Shown here: piece by piece, positions 1-10,060 of the stretch | Layout: every line of letters begins with the position of its first letter | Position numbering within the stretch: the first letter of the stretch is position 1 | Assembly: GCA_010015805.1 (NCBI GenBank) | Contig: ML978129.1 | Span: 248,001-312,000, forward strand | DNA: 64,000 nucleotides | Direction: 5' to 3' | From: Rhizodiscina lignyota | Taxonomy: Eukaryota > Ascomycota > Dothideomycetes > Aulographales > Rhizodiscinaceae | Notes under the pieces: model-generated | Databases searched by the model: none | Told to the model about the DNA's origin: nothing | Seen by the model: only the letters and a program-made list of their open reading frames with translations | Translations under genes and position numbers: made by a program

Positions 1-113
1 TCCCCGACTTTTGTCGTATTCAATTCTAAAGACATTATTATCTCATACCTCGAACCAAGATAGCGCGCAGCATTGATTTCCACTCAGGGAGACGGAGACT
101 AACTTTTACTTAG

Positions 114-868
114 AAATGCGTTAATCTACTACTCGCCCACGCTCTTCCAAACCATGGGCCAAGGCCACTCCATGCAACTCATTCTTTCGGGGGTGCTCAA
201 CATTGCACAGTTGGTGGGAGTCGCGACCAGCCTGTGGACAATGGATCGCTTCGGACGCCGGCCATTGTTGCTCTGGGGAAGCGTCTTTATGACCATCAGT
301 CATGTCATTATCGCGGCCTTGGTGGGACAATTTTCAAACAATTGGCCGGCTCATACTGGCCCTGGATGGACTAGTGTCGCGTTTCTGTTTGTCTACATGG
401 TCTCCTTCGGCGCTTCCTGGGGTCCTGTGCCATGGGCCATGCCGGCCGAAGTATTCCCTTCGTCGCTACGTGCCAAAGGTGTTGCGCTCTCGACATGCTC
501 GAATTGGCTAAATAATTTCATCATCGTGAGTCGTACTTGAATGGATCTAACGAGCAGTAATTCTTACTCTGGTCAGGGTCTCATCACGCCACCACTGGTA
601 GTGAACACCGGTTTCGGAGCCTACGTGTTCTTCGCCGTCTTTTGCGCATTGTCCTTTGTATGGACGTTCTTCTTTGTGCCTGGTAAGGCGTTAACGCGAA
701 ATTTAGCTCGTAGAACGATACACTAACTGTGCAACAGAAACCAATGGACGCTCTCTAGAGCAGATGGATCACGTATTCAAAGACCATACGACTGAGGCGG
801 AAGAACAACGAAAGCTTCGAATCGAGAGAGATATTGTCGGTGGCAAAGATGTGCCAGCACAAGCTTGA
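114..868 (+). CDS. MFS hexose-type sugar transporter, C-terminal part (5' end outside window)
   Basis: This is the C-terminal half of a plasma-membrane sugar:H+ symporter of the major facilitator superfamily. The visible exons are 114-525, 577-682 and 738-868. The first begins after an acceptor (branch CTAAC near 99, TAG at 111-113) and reads NALIYYSPTLFQTMG, the hallmark at the start of the second six-helix bundle. The sugar-transporter signature DRFGRRPLLLWG follows at about 245-280. PVPWAMPAEVFPSSLRAKG and the tail FFVPETNGRSLEQMD, which is spliced across the last intron, are typical of the family. Introns are 51 nt (526-576) and 55 nt (683-737). The stop is TGA at 866-868. The N-terminal half must lie upstream of the window; bases 1-113 look like intron. 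Substrate cannot be told from this part, though the YYSPTLFQ form fits fungal glucose/hexose carriers. Confidence 0.9.
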
Positions 869-1890
869 TATTTTCGTATTGGTCGGGCAATGTGTGCATG
901 GAGGCTTTTGTCAAGTTTCGTGTCCCTTATTTGCGACACTGTACTCTATACCAGGCCTTGAACAGGGCTAATACTGACATTCCTGGCGTTCGAGCTGGAA
1001 ATGAGAGCCATTAAATGAATCAGGTGTCACAGGACGGTTGGGTCGCCAATTCCACTACTGCATGAGTATGGACTTCCCGGATCATAGTGGAAAGACGCCT
1101 ACATATTAATCAAGCATAGTTTAACAATCATAAGTATCCCCCAGGCAAATTCCCCCGCACATCAGACAGAACGACAGCCTCGTCATGGCACATTGGCTTC
1201 TTGCCGCGAGTTGAGCCTTAAGCCTTGTGCATCAAGTTCGCGCTGTGAAAGTGACTCGCCTCACTCACGTAGTTATGGTACAACATTGATGTGGACAGCA
1301 TCTTGTTAGCCGGATATTCCGCCGACAGAAGAGAGTGATGAATAAAGAGTAGTTCTCGCATATGGGGTTCTTTCTGGTAGGAGCTTAACGGTCCCCAAGC
1401 TCTCCCAAGACTGCCAAGTGCGCGCCAAGACCTCTCCGCCAATGGGACCCACATCTCCGCCGGCTGAGCGCCGTCCTCGGCGCGTCTTTTGAACCAACCT
1501 AAACACCACCATCGAGCACGGGGATTCCTCCACTCGCACTACGAAGACGTGCCATTCCTGAACATCGAAAATTCCATGTCAACATTCATCGAGGAAGCCA
1601 CTTATACCAGGAACTTCGCAGGGCATGCTTAGAAATAGCTCCTGTTCATTGGACAATTGAGCCGACTCCTGAAGCTCCATCTGACGATCTAAAGAGCTTG
1701 GAGCTATGAGATTTGTTTGTCTTTGTGCTTTGGTACGACTTTTGACGTAGAGCTGCAGTCATCTCGCAGAAATGGACGGAAGGTAGAATGGACTTAAGAA
1801 GGAAGCTGCTCGCTGCCTGCAAAGCCGTGCCCTGAGAAGACTCTTACTCTGCTTCATTCATTCCACTTTTCTATCAACGATCGATTAGCT
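869..1890. other. Intergenic, 1.0 kb
   Basis: This is the 3' flank of the sugar transporter and the presumed promoter and leader of the phosphatase gene. I see no gene, RNA or repeat that I can support here. A pyrimidine-rich stretch directly precedes the start codon at 1891. Confidence 0.5.
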
Positions 1891-3807
1891 ATGCTTCTAT
1901 CTTTGGCCTCGCTCTTACTCCTCGTTGGCTCTGTCACTGCCAGCTGGGAAGGAAATATCAATTATCGTAGCCCTTCAGAGCGACATGCCTCACTCGGAAT
2001 CGACATCTCCAAGGTCTTAAAGCGGTCGAGCGGTGTCTTCAAGCGTGATGCCGATCCTGATGCGCCACAGCCTGGGACCTCATCATGGAGTGCGAGCGAG
2101 CTTAACTTTACCCATGGCGTCGCATCCGGCGACCCATGGCCAAATTCTGTCATACTTTGGACAAGAATCTCTCCAATGATGGCAAACGATGAGAGCAACG
2201 TGACCGTCGAAGGAACTGCGCCACTATACAATCACGAGACGGAGCAATACATCGATATCGCATCTAAGCGCGCTTGCGTGGAATATGTCGTCAGCACTGA
2301 CGAGAAACTATCCAAAGTCATTACCAAAGGCACTGCTTATACTACTTCGGATATCGATTTCACAGTTAAGGTTGAGGCAAGAAGATTGAAACCGTGGACC
2401 ACCTACTATTACCAGTTCAGCGTCTGCGGCTCATCCAACAAGAGCCCACTCGGGCGGACGAAGACTGCCCCTCGCTTGCATCAGAAAATCACGCATGCAG
2501 CAATTGCTGTATTCTCGTGCAGCAACTACCCCAATGGCTACTTCAATGCATACGGTAACGCAGCACGGAACGATAGAGTTGATTACTTCATCCACCTCGG
2601 CGACTATATCTACGAGGGCGGTGTCGGCGTGCTGGGTAAAGATCCTAGAGCCACCGCTCCGGAAGATGCTATCTTCACACTTTTTGACTATCGAACACGC
2701 CTTGCGGAGTACAGGACTGACTTGGATCTCTCGCTGGCGCACCAGAATTTCGCATGGATTCCCGTTTGGGACGACCACGAGATCTCCAACAACGGTTGGA
2801 GAGACGGTTCGAGTGGCTTGAATAACACTGAGGATTCTTTCAGAAATGATGGCGGCGTCAGCGTGGATCAGCGCAAGATGAACGCCGTCCGTGCTTACTT
2901 CGAATGGATGCCCATCCGCCAGGTGGACATGGATGACAATCTGCGCATATGGCGGACATTTTCCATTGGCTCGCTGTTCGACCTCATCATGCTAGACACC
3001 CGCAACTATGATCGTAGTATCACCACACTAGGGTGGAACGACGATTACATCTACGAAATATCGAACGATGCCGGCCGTACTCTCATGGGCTCGCATCAAG
3101 AGACCTGGTTCTACCGCCAGTTGTCCAACTCCAATAAGCGTGGAGCGACATGGCGTGTCATCGGAAACCAGATTGTCTTCTCAAGAATCAATGTCACGTC
3201 TTGGTTTGGCACATCCGAGAATCCGTACAATGGCGACCAATGGGACGGCTACATGGCCAACCGGAACAGGACCCTGCAGCATATGTATTCAAACAACATT
3301 GGGAACAACATTATGCTCGCTGGCGACAGCCACGCCAATTGGGTCAGTGACCTTGTCTGGCTCGATGAAGAGAAATACGACTCTCAGTCCGGCGCCGGTG
3401 CAATCGGTGTCGAGTTTGCTGGTACGGCCGTCTCTTCAACAGGCTTCGACGGTACCATTCGGGGCGCGAATAATCAGGCCAGCCTTCTGGTCCGCGATAA
3501 CGAAGAACTGCAGTGGCAGGAAGGGTACTATCGCGGCTACTTTGAGCTACATATCACGCCGGACTCTGCGACGGCAAGGTACTACGGCTGTCCAACGGTC
3601 GCGGAGAGGAATGCGTATGAGGTCAGCTTGGCCAACTTCACAGTCAAGGCTGGCGCGAATAGATTGAACAGGCCGATTGCAGGAGGCAGTGTGTACTCCG
3701 GTGCGACTCTGGAGAAGGAATATTTCCCGAGCAATCTGACGTACAACACCGAGACGAAGCAGTGGTCGACGATTGGGTTTGATACTATGTTCATTGAGTA
3801 CGAATAG
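1891..3807 (+). CDS. Secreted PhoD-like alkaline phosphatase/phosphodiesterase
   Basis: The 638-residue product belongs to the PhoD metallophosphatase family, which hydrolyses phosphate mono- and diesters with Fe/Ca centres. A signal peptide covers residues 1-17. Two KR dipeptides at 44-45 and 51-52 look like Kex2-type processing sites of a short propeptide. The N-terminal PhoD domain starts at GVASGDPWPNSVILWTR (about 76-92). Metal-site motifs follow in order: HLGDYIYEGG (about 235), WDDHEISNNGW (about 293), DTRNYDRS (about 370) and GDSHANWV (about 478). The gene is one uninterrupted exon. Several NxS/T sequons fit a secreted glycoprotein. The product would act outside the cell or in the wall in phosphate scavenging. 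I see no clear phosphate-response element upstream. The family call is firm; the exact substrate is unknown. Confidence 0.92.
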   Translation: MLLSLASLLLLVGSVTASWEGNINYRSPSERHASLGIDISKVLKRSSGVFKRDADPDAPQPGTSSWSASELNFTHGVASGDPWPNSVILWTRISPMMANDESNVTVEGTAPLYNHETEQYIDIASKRACVEYVVSTDEKLSKVITKGTAYTTSDIDFTVKVEARRLKPWTTYYYQFSVCGSSNKSPLGRTKTAPRLHQKITHAAIAVFSCSNYPNGYFNAYGNAARNDRVDYFIHLGDYIYEGGVGVLGKDPRATAPEDAIFTLFDYRTRLAEYRTDLDLSLAHQNFAWIPVWDDHEISNNGWRDGSSGLNNTEDSFRNDGGVSVDQRKMNAVRAYFEWMPIRQVDMDDNLRIWRTFSIGSLFDLIMLDTRNYDRSITTLGWNDDYIYEISNDAGRTLMGSHQETWFYRQLSNSNKRGATWRVIGNQIVFSRINVTSWFGTSENPYNGDQWDGYMANRNRTLQHMYSNNIGNNIMLAGDSHANWVSDLVWLDEEKYDSQSGAGAIGVEFAGTAVSSTGFDGTIRGANNQASLLVRDNEELQWQEGYYRGYFELHITPDSATARYYGCPTVAERNAYEVSLANFTVKAGANRLNRPIAGGSVYSGATLEKEYFPSNLTYNTETKQWSTIGFDTMFIEYE

Positions 3808-6036
3808 ACTATAGATAGGAGTTGATGGAGACTGTTACTATGTTGTTGCGCTCTTGCGCGTTAGCCTTTCTTCACAAATTGCACCTGCCTTGAGGGCTTC
3901 GGTAATATGGATATTAATTAGAAGGTTCTTCAAAATAGTAGTTCATATTGGCTACACGATAAGCTCAGTGATTCAACAAGAATTGTCATGTCGAGGGTGG
4001 ATGTAAGTAGAGCCGCGAGTTCGCGTTAACAAAAATGGCCCAAGTTCGCGACCTGATTGAGCCGAGTCCCGCGCATCGCAAACGAGTCGCTCGAGAGCAG
4101 TCCGCGCAGAATAAAGGTCTCTACAAGTTCGGCGATACGATAGGTGATCATCGCACTACCGTTTTTCGTGTTCGCGTTCGCCCTGCCAGCCGAGAAACTT
4201 CTTTAAGGCCCCATCATCGTCATTTGAAGCTCGTTGATCGGGACTGCGCTATGCTGGATGTTAGAAGCAGCGCACTCCAGAAGTTCTACATGATGGATAA
4301 ACACGTCGATACAGATGAAGCTGGAATGCCCTAAAATGCCTTGTCATATAGAGATGGTTTGGAACACTGTTCACCCTTCGAGAGGTCCCTCGAACAACCT
4401 TCGAAAGCCTAAATGCTGGAACTTGGTACTTGAAAGAGCTAAGAAACCTGAGAAGGCCGGAGTCTCGCATCTCATTTCAGTCTCGGTCTGGCGGTGGAAG
4501 AGGGTGAAAACGATACCGTGTCACAGGCGGGTAGCAGCGTTCGTGTTAACCCTCTGATCGCTATGCGGCATTAATAAATTGATACACTGCATGGATTGTA
4601 GGATTGATGCATCCCGTCTCTTGGATAAGGGCCTTTAAATTGAGAGTATATATAAATTGATGTGTCATACAGAGATTGAAGCACGACATGGTATCTAGGA
4701 AGATATCCAGGTTCGTCGTTTATTGCGGGTGACGATGCCTGCCGAGAACGAGAAAGATTCCCAACCCATCTAAGAAATAGAGTGTAAAAGGAGGAGAAAA
4801 AGAGACAGCTGAGAAACGAGAGGTCTTATCTCGAATACGGCTCCATGTGGGCGAGACAAGGAGTTCAGTACGAGCCTTGTGGCTAGGTAGATTGATATCG
4901 ACCAGGTTGGTGTGGGCGTACAATGTGCATCTGTACATCATAATCTGTAAAATACTCGCTGAAGTAGGACATGGGCATGTCGAGCACTATTAGTTCGTCC
5001 AACGCACCTCTGCAACATCGGTACATCAACGGCAAGAGGGTGAGGCGCAGGACAAGGAAGCAGGCGAGCGTGACGCCGCTGGCTTTTTTGATGGGTCTTT
5101 CTCCTTGGCAAAGAGCACTCGGTTCTGCTGTAGTAGGAGATCCTGTTTTGCTTCTCCGGCGGTTGCTCAAGGAAAGGAATGGATTGTCATGAATTGTGGG
5201 GAGGAGTCGAGGTTTGGGTTGAGGTGGGCTCAGGCACCGCCCACTCATCGAGCTGCCTTGGGTGCACCGCACGCCCCGAAACAGACCAGCCTTGTTATAG
5301 TGGGGTACCCCTGGCACGGGTGCCGCCCCGAGTGCATCAGACAACCAAGCACAGCAAGGGCGTCGCTTCTCTTTGTTTGAAATCGGGGACTGGCTGCGAT
5401 TTTGCTTGCACATCACAACGTCTGTGTGCGCGTAACCTTCGATGGATTGCTCCATGTGAGAGGCAAGTGTGTTTTGCCTCTTCATCTTTCTTACAATGCA
5501 CTCCTCACATTCGCTATTCGTTTGACAGTTGGCCTGAGTTCTTTCTCCTTCCAGTCAATTAACCACTATTCGCTACTACTTCACTGGGACAAAAGCTCCA
5601 CTCGCTATCATCAGAGCTCCGGCAACGCTCAACAACTCAAGGGAAAGAGTCCATTACATCTTCCTACATTGGTCGTTTGGAAGTCTCCACGGAGGGAACC
5701 TGCAGTGTGAGGGGAAGGGTACCCCCCCTCCAAGAGTAGGTCCCAGAGCGAGGCCCATACCTTGCTCGTGCTTGACCTGGGAGTCTCAACGACCGCTTTT
5801 ACGCCGCAATTGACTTACTTCGCTTTCCCATCTCGTACATTACGTTGTTCGTCTAAATGTGGTCCGAAGATACCTGTGGACGGCTCCTGATGTTGTCATC
5901 GCTAGCCTAGGTATTCCATCCCTACCTTAATTCTTGTGAAGACGGCTCCTGCCATCAAGCATGAGGAAGTTGACGGTGCGGTCATATTCCACGCGATAGC
6001 TATCGTCCATAACGTCGAGCGTACTCTTACCTCGTG
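3808..6036. other. Intergenic, 2.2 kb
   Basis: Several open frames of 60-200 codons occur here on both strands, but none has a recognisable domain, convincing codon use or splice structure, so I call no gene. Two KpnI-type palindromes are visible: a perfect 10-mer GGGGTACCCC at 5302-5311 and GGGTACCC at 5717-5724. They might be operator sites, but this is only a suggestion. The last 300 bases should hold the promoter of the acyltransferase gene. Confidence 0.4.
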
Positions 6037-7698
6037 ATGACTCTACACACTTCGTCGGCGTCAGTGCCTTATCCTCCCTCCGACTCGGATTCTCTTCCCA
6101 ACGACATCTCATTGGAAGAGAAGCTCTCTCTACTGGCCGACAAGACCGATCTCGTTTACGAAAAGGACATCGAAAGCGATTCGTTTTACACTCTTTCCTC
6201 TCCAACTTCGACATCTCCACCGTTATGGCTTACGGCGAAGACTTATTTCCGCAGTGTGCCAGCTCTTTCAAAAGCCACACATATCGTCCGATTCTTCATC
6301 GCCCTCCTCCCTTCCTTCGTCCAGACTCGCCTCAGCGGTGAGATATCCAAACCGGCTCGACTACTGCCGACTTCTCATCTCGATGGCATGCGTGGTCTCG
6401 CTGCCTTCTTTGTATTCATATGCCACTTGTTTTATAATTGTTATACCATTACTGTCGGCTTCGGGCAAGGAGAACCAGGCCAGAATAATAACATGCTCCA
6501 ACTACCCATCATCCGATTGCTCTACTCGGGGCCTCCAATGGTCGCCATGTTCTTTGTCATCTCCGGATATGCATTGTCTCTTAAGCCGCTCAAGCAGGCG
6601 CGAGCACAGCAATGGGATGCGCTGCTCAACACGTTGACGAGTTCAACTTTCCGACGCGGAATGCGTCTGTTTCTCCCCACCACGGCGTCGACGTTCCTGG
6701 TGGTCGTAATGCTGCGGTTGGAATGGTACGAGGGAACGAGAGAGTTCGCCTCAAACAAGGACTTCATGCGCAACGTCCTCGAGAAGCACCCAAAGCGTTT
6801 TGAGACGCTAGAGTTGCAGCTCCACCATTGGGCTTGGAAGGTGTTCAGCTTCGTCCACGTTTGGGGATGGGAGAACTTTGGCGGCAGCACACCATATGAT
6901 GTCCATCTGTGGACGATACCTGTCGAGTTCCGCTCGAGCTTGGTGCTGTTCCTGACGCTCTTAGGCCTGGCGAGAACCAAGGTGTGGATGAGGCTGACTC
7001 TGCTGGTCGGGGTGATGTGGTTCACCATTCGCGGCGATCGCTGGGAAATGGTGCTGTTCCTTGCAGGCATGTTCCTCGCAGAGCTAGATCTCATTCGCGG
7101 TCCTCTTACTCCGTCGTCTCCCGGAGCGACAGAGGCAACTGCAACGCTGGCTCCCCAGTCCGAAAAGGAGATCGAGGCGCCACCGCGAGTCCCGAAGATT
7201 GTGTCGCATTTGATGCGTTATATCTGGGTCGCGCTCGGCATCCTCGGCCTGTATTTTATGTCGCAACCCGACAGCTCCTTCGACTCTACGCCTGGCTGGA
7301 TGTGGCTCTCCACTTTCATCCCCAAGTGGTACACCCAGCGCTATCGCTTCTACCAGTGCCTTGGCAGTGTCATATTCGTCTGGGCGACCAATAATTCACA
7401 GATTCTCCAGCGCCCATTCAATCACCCCTTTGCACAGTACCTGGGCAAGATATCGTATGCCCTCTATCTCGTGCATGGCCCGGTCATCCACGTCGTCGGT
7501 TATCGTGTCGAGGAGTGGTGTTGGAGCGTGACGGGACGGGACACGCCCATGAAATACAATCTCGGCTTCTTTCTGAGCACGCTGGTCATCGTGCCTGTGA
7601 CTGTGTGGATCGCGGACCTGTTTTGGAGAGGAGTAGATACGCCGTGCGTCAGGTTTGCGAGGTGGTTTGAGAAGAGGTGCTGTGTGCTGGATACTTGA
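6037..7698 (+). CDS. Membrane acyltransferase-3 family protein
   Basis: The 553-residue product is a polytopic membrane protein of the acyltransferase-3 family (PF01757), whose members move acetyl or other acyl groups onto sugars, lipids or secondary metabolites. The open frame extends one codon upstream as GTG; the first ATG is 6037. About 110 cytosolic residues precede the diagnostic first helix HLDGMRGLAAFFVFICHLFY (about residue 115), which has the usual H/R pair. It is followed by MFFVISGYALSL, typical of the family. WTIPVEFRSSLVLFL and the late helix YLGKISYALYLVHGP are further family hallmarks. About ten hydrophobic segments can be picked out. There is no intron. The neighbours do not form a pathway with it, so the acceptor is unknown. 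Confidence 0.9.
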   Translation: MTLHTSSASVPYPPSDSDSLPNDISLEEKLSLLADKTDLVYEKDIESDSFYTLSSPTSTSPPLWLTAKTYFRSVPALSKATHIVRFFIALLPSFVQTRLSGEISKPARLLPTSHLDGMRGLAAFFVFICHLFYNCYTITVGFGQGEPGQNNNMLQLPIIRLLYSGPPMVAMFFVISGYALSLKPLKQARAQQWDALLNTLTSSTFRRGMRLFLPTTASTFLVVVMLRLEWYEGTREFASNKDFMRNVLEKHPKRFETLELQLHHWAWKVFSFVHVWGWENFGGSTPYDVHLWTIPVEFRSSLVLFLTLLGLARTKVWMRLTLLVGVMWFTIRGDRWEMVLFLAGMFLAELDLIRGPLTPSSPGATEATATLAPQSEKEIEAPPRVPKIVSHLMRYIWVALGILGLYFMSQPDSSFDSTPGWMWLSTFIPKWYTQRYRFYQCLGSVIFVWATNNSQILQRPFNHPFAQYLGKISYALYLVHGPVIHVVGYRVEEWCWSVTGRDTPMKYNLGFFLSTLVIVPVTVWIADLFWRGVDTPCVRFARWFEKRCCVLDT

Positions 7699-8416
7699 AT
7701 AGAAAGGTTACGTTGTTAACTCTTAGACTAAGACAATGCTTTGGAACAATTGGAAAGTCACAACTGATGCGATAATGGGAAATTGGAACGGAATAGAAAA
7801 AGTGGAACGGCGGGTGTGGTTGAAATATGGATCTGGCGATCCGCAGTCCGCAGGACGCTATGCCGGACTGGGTGGTGGTGATGGTGGAATGGCGCGATTC
7901 AGGTTATAAGCGAAGGCATCCGTGCATAAGATGGTGCAGCATGATGATGGATAGAATTAGGATGCTCCAAGAAGAACAGCAATTATTTCTTGTGAATTCC
8001 TATATAGAGTACCGAAATTAGAACCCTCGTAAACGTTATATTCTCCTCTCTGATTGAATTGATGAGGTACAGCAACCTTACTCCTGATAGCTTTTCTTGT
8101 ATTTACGAAGCGGAGTTTTACGAAATCGTTGAACTGAATTGTTTCAAACATGATCGGAATGCAGGACGCCCAGCGCTGAAAGGAAAACTACAATCGTATT
8201 AAATCACAGCCAGCCATTGTGAAAGCCAGAAACCAATATCAACCATATACTCCCTACGCCGGCCAGTTATCTGAAATGCAACGGTTACTGAACGCATAAT
8301 GCGCTGGGTTGCACATTTACCGCACACGTGAATATCAGTCTCAGTCTATTCCACCGGCGCGCGGAAGCCTCAATGATTTTGGAGACGCTTGAACTCTCCG
8401 CCGATGTCTGGCCAGA
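7699..8416. other. Convergent intergenic, 0.7 kb
   Basis: This lies between the 3' ends of the acyltransferase gene (+) and the zinc-finger gene (-). It is moderately AT-rich and should contain both 3' UTRs. I see nothing else in it. Confidence 0.4.
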
Positions 8417-10060
8417 TTAAATATTGTCGAAATAGGTGCTAAATGCATCATCAGGGTTGATGCCAGGGAGGGTATACAGGTCTTCGTGTAAATCTGGCAA
8501 GTTTGTTCCATCAGCCTGCGGTGTGAGCCCTGAGATGGAGAAGCTCTGATTCTCATTTGGAAGGAATAGAGTTGGAGTTTCTGAGTCTAAGTATCCATGA
8601 GGGGGTTGAGCATTGGGCTCGTGTGGCAGTATGTTGCCATTTCCAATAGCAGGGAACGACTGCCCTGGGAACGGTGTCCGCCCTTCGTGTTGAGGCGCAG
8701 GGCTGCTGTCAGAGTTGTACATGTTTCCAACTATGTCGTCGCTAGGGGGCTGAGACTGAGTGTGAGGGGCCGGAACACGCCTTTGGCTACGCGAACTGAC
8801 CCGCATCGAAGACTGTGAGTGACGGCTTTGCTGTCGCTGCAGCTGTTGAGGGGTCTGGACAGTTGTCGAATGCGGCGGATGTCGTGTCCCAGAGTGTGGC
8901 GCAAGTTGCGACCTAGGGGAATCAGTAAGAGACTCGATTATCCCCAAAATGAAACGAGTAATTGCGGGCTGGTCGTCCCCAGATATCTCCCTCCTGCCCT
9001 TGATGAAACTCTGAAGCTCAAGCTGTCGCTTCACTGTAGCGAACTGTTCGGGAGTCCAGTGAGGAAGTGGCCAGAACCGAGTGTCGTCACCGAAATGCAA
9101 TTGTGATAGCTGTGTCCAGGTTTTCTTGATCCGAGATTGACCTAAAAGGTTCTTTATCATGATCCAGTCGTTGATCTCTTCGAATTTGTGGCCGGCCTCA
9201 ATATGTTTGTCGTAGACATGCTTACACCGCCGTTCCCAAGCGTTCTCGTCCTCTGGCCCGTCATCAGTCGTGACGTATGTACAGCCATAATACCCGCAAG
9301 CAAAAATCCTTTTCACTAGCTGTCGCGTGTCGTAGCAGGCCTTTGCGCTGCACTGATCATGCTCCCGTGTATGATGCTTGTTGATTTCAACTTCGAGGTC
9401 GAATGTTGCTTGACAACACGGCTCGTGCTCGCTTCTTCGATGGTTGCAGATCCATTGACGCCCAGGCTCGTGGAACTTCTCCTCGTGCTTTTTCCAATCG
9501 CTGCGCTTCGAGAAAGGTCTTGTACAATTTGATGAGAAAGTACAATATATGACAGCGCCGTCTCTTGGTCTGTTCTGACCGGCCCGTGGGCCACGCGCAG
9601 AGCGCTTCCGGGGGTGTTCTTCGGAAGGAAGCTCTTCAGTGGTGATCATGGAAGTGCTTGGAGGTGGCATATTTTCACTGGGTGGCATCCTCTGGTGTAT
9701 AGAACCTGAAGATACGCTCATCGTACTTGTTGTCCCACTAGATGAACTTGTCCTAACGCTAAATCTGCTGGATCCACTAGATCGACTTGATCCACTGAAT
9801 GAGGTCCGCATTGATCGCACGGAACCCTCGCCGGTAGACATCGGCGACGAATATTGATGTTGTACTACAGTGACGGTCAGTGAGCTATCCGGCATCGGCT
9901 ATGTTGACTCACGTGTTTGTAGGAGGGGGCTTTCCAAGGAACCTCTCTGTAACAAAACGCTGATGAGAGCTTCCGTCTCTTGTCTAGTGAACTTCTGTTT
10001 GCTTAAAAGGAGGGTGGATAGTTGTTCGTTGAGAGCATGGTGGAGGATTTGGCCGTCCAT
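8417..10060 (-). CDS. C2H2-type zinc-finger protein with a short 5' exon
   Basis: The exons are 10060-9913 and 9864-8417 on the minus strand, giving 531 residues. The 48-nt intron (9865-9912) has donor GTGAGT and acceptor TGTAG, and joins the frame exactly (phase 1). The first exon encodes a small helical segment starting MDGQILHHALNEQ. A Ser-rich linker follows, then a basic patch (PRKRSARGPR) and a C2H2 finger with C157, C163, H176 and H181. Further Cys/His pairs (the ICNHR...CC region, then CGYYGC with downstream KH...H) suggest two or three more irregular fingers. This layout resembles a large family of uncharacterised fungal C2H2 proteins. The C-terminal third is Gln/Ser/Pro-rich and could be a regulatory or activation region. 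A nuclear, DNA-binding role is inferred. An earlier in-frame ATG lies 6 codons upstream of the chosen start. Confidence 0.8.

Noticed and set aside
1706-1833. Tiny signal-peptide-like frame (MRFVCLCAL) before the phosphatase
   Set aside because: The only intron that would extend it is 37 nt, too short, and the product would be about 30 residues.
4883-5485. 200-codon open frame on the minus strand
   Set aside because: No domain, no splice sites, mixed composition like translated non-coding DNA, and equally long frames on the other strand.
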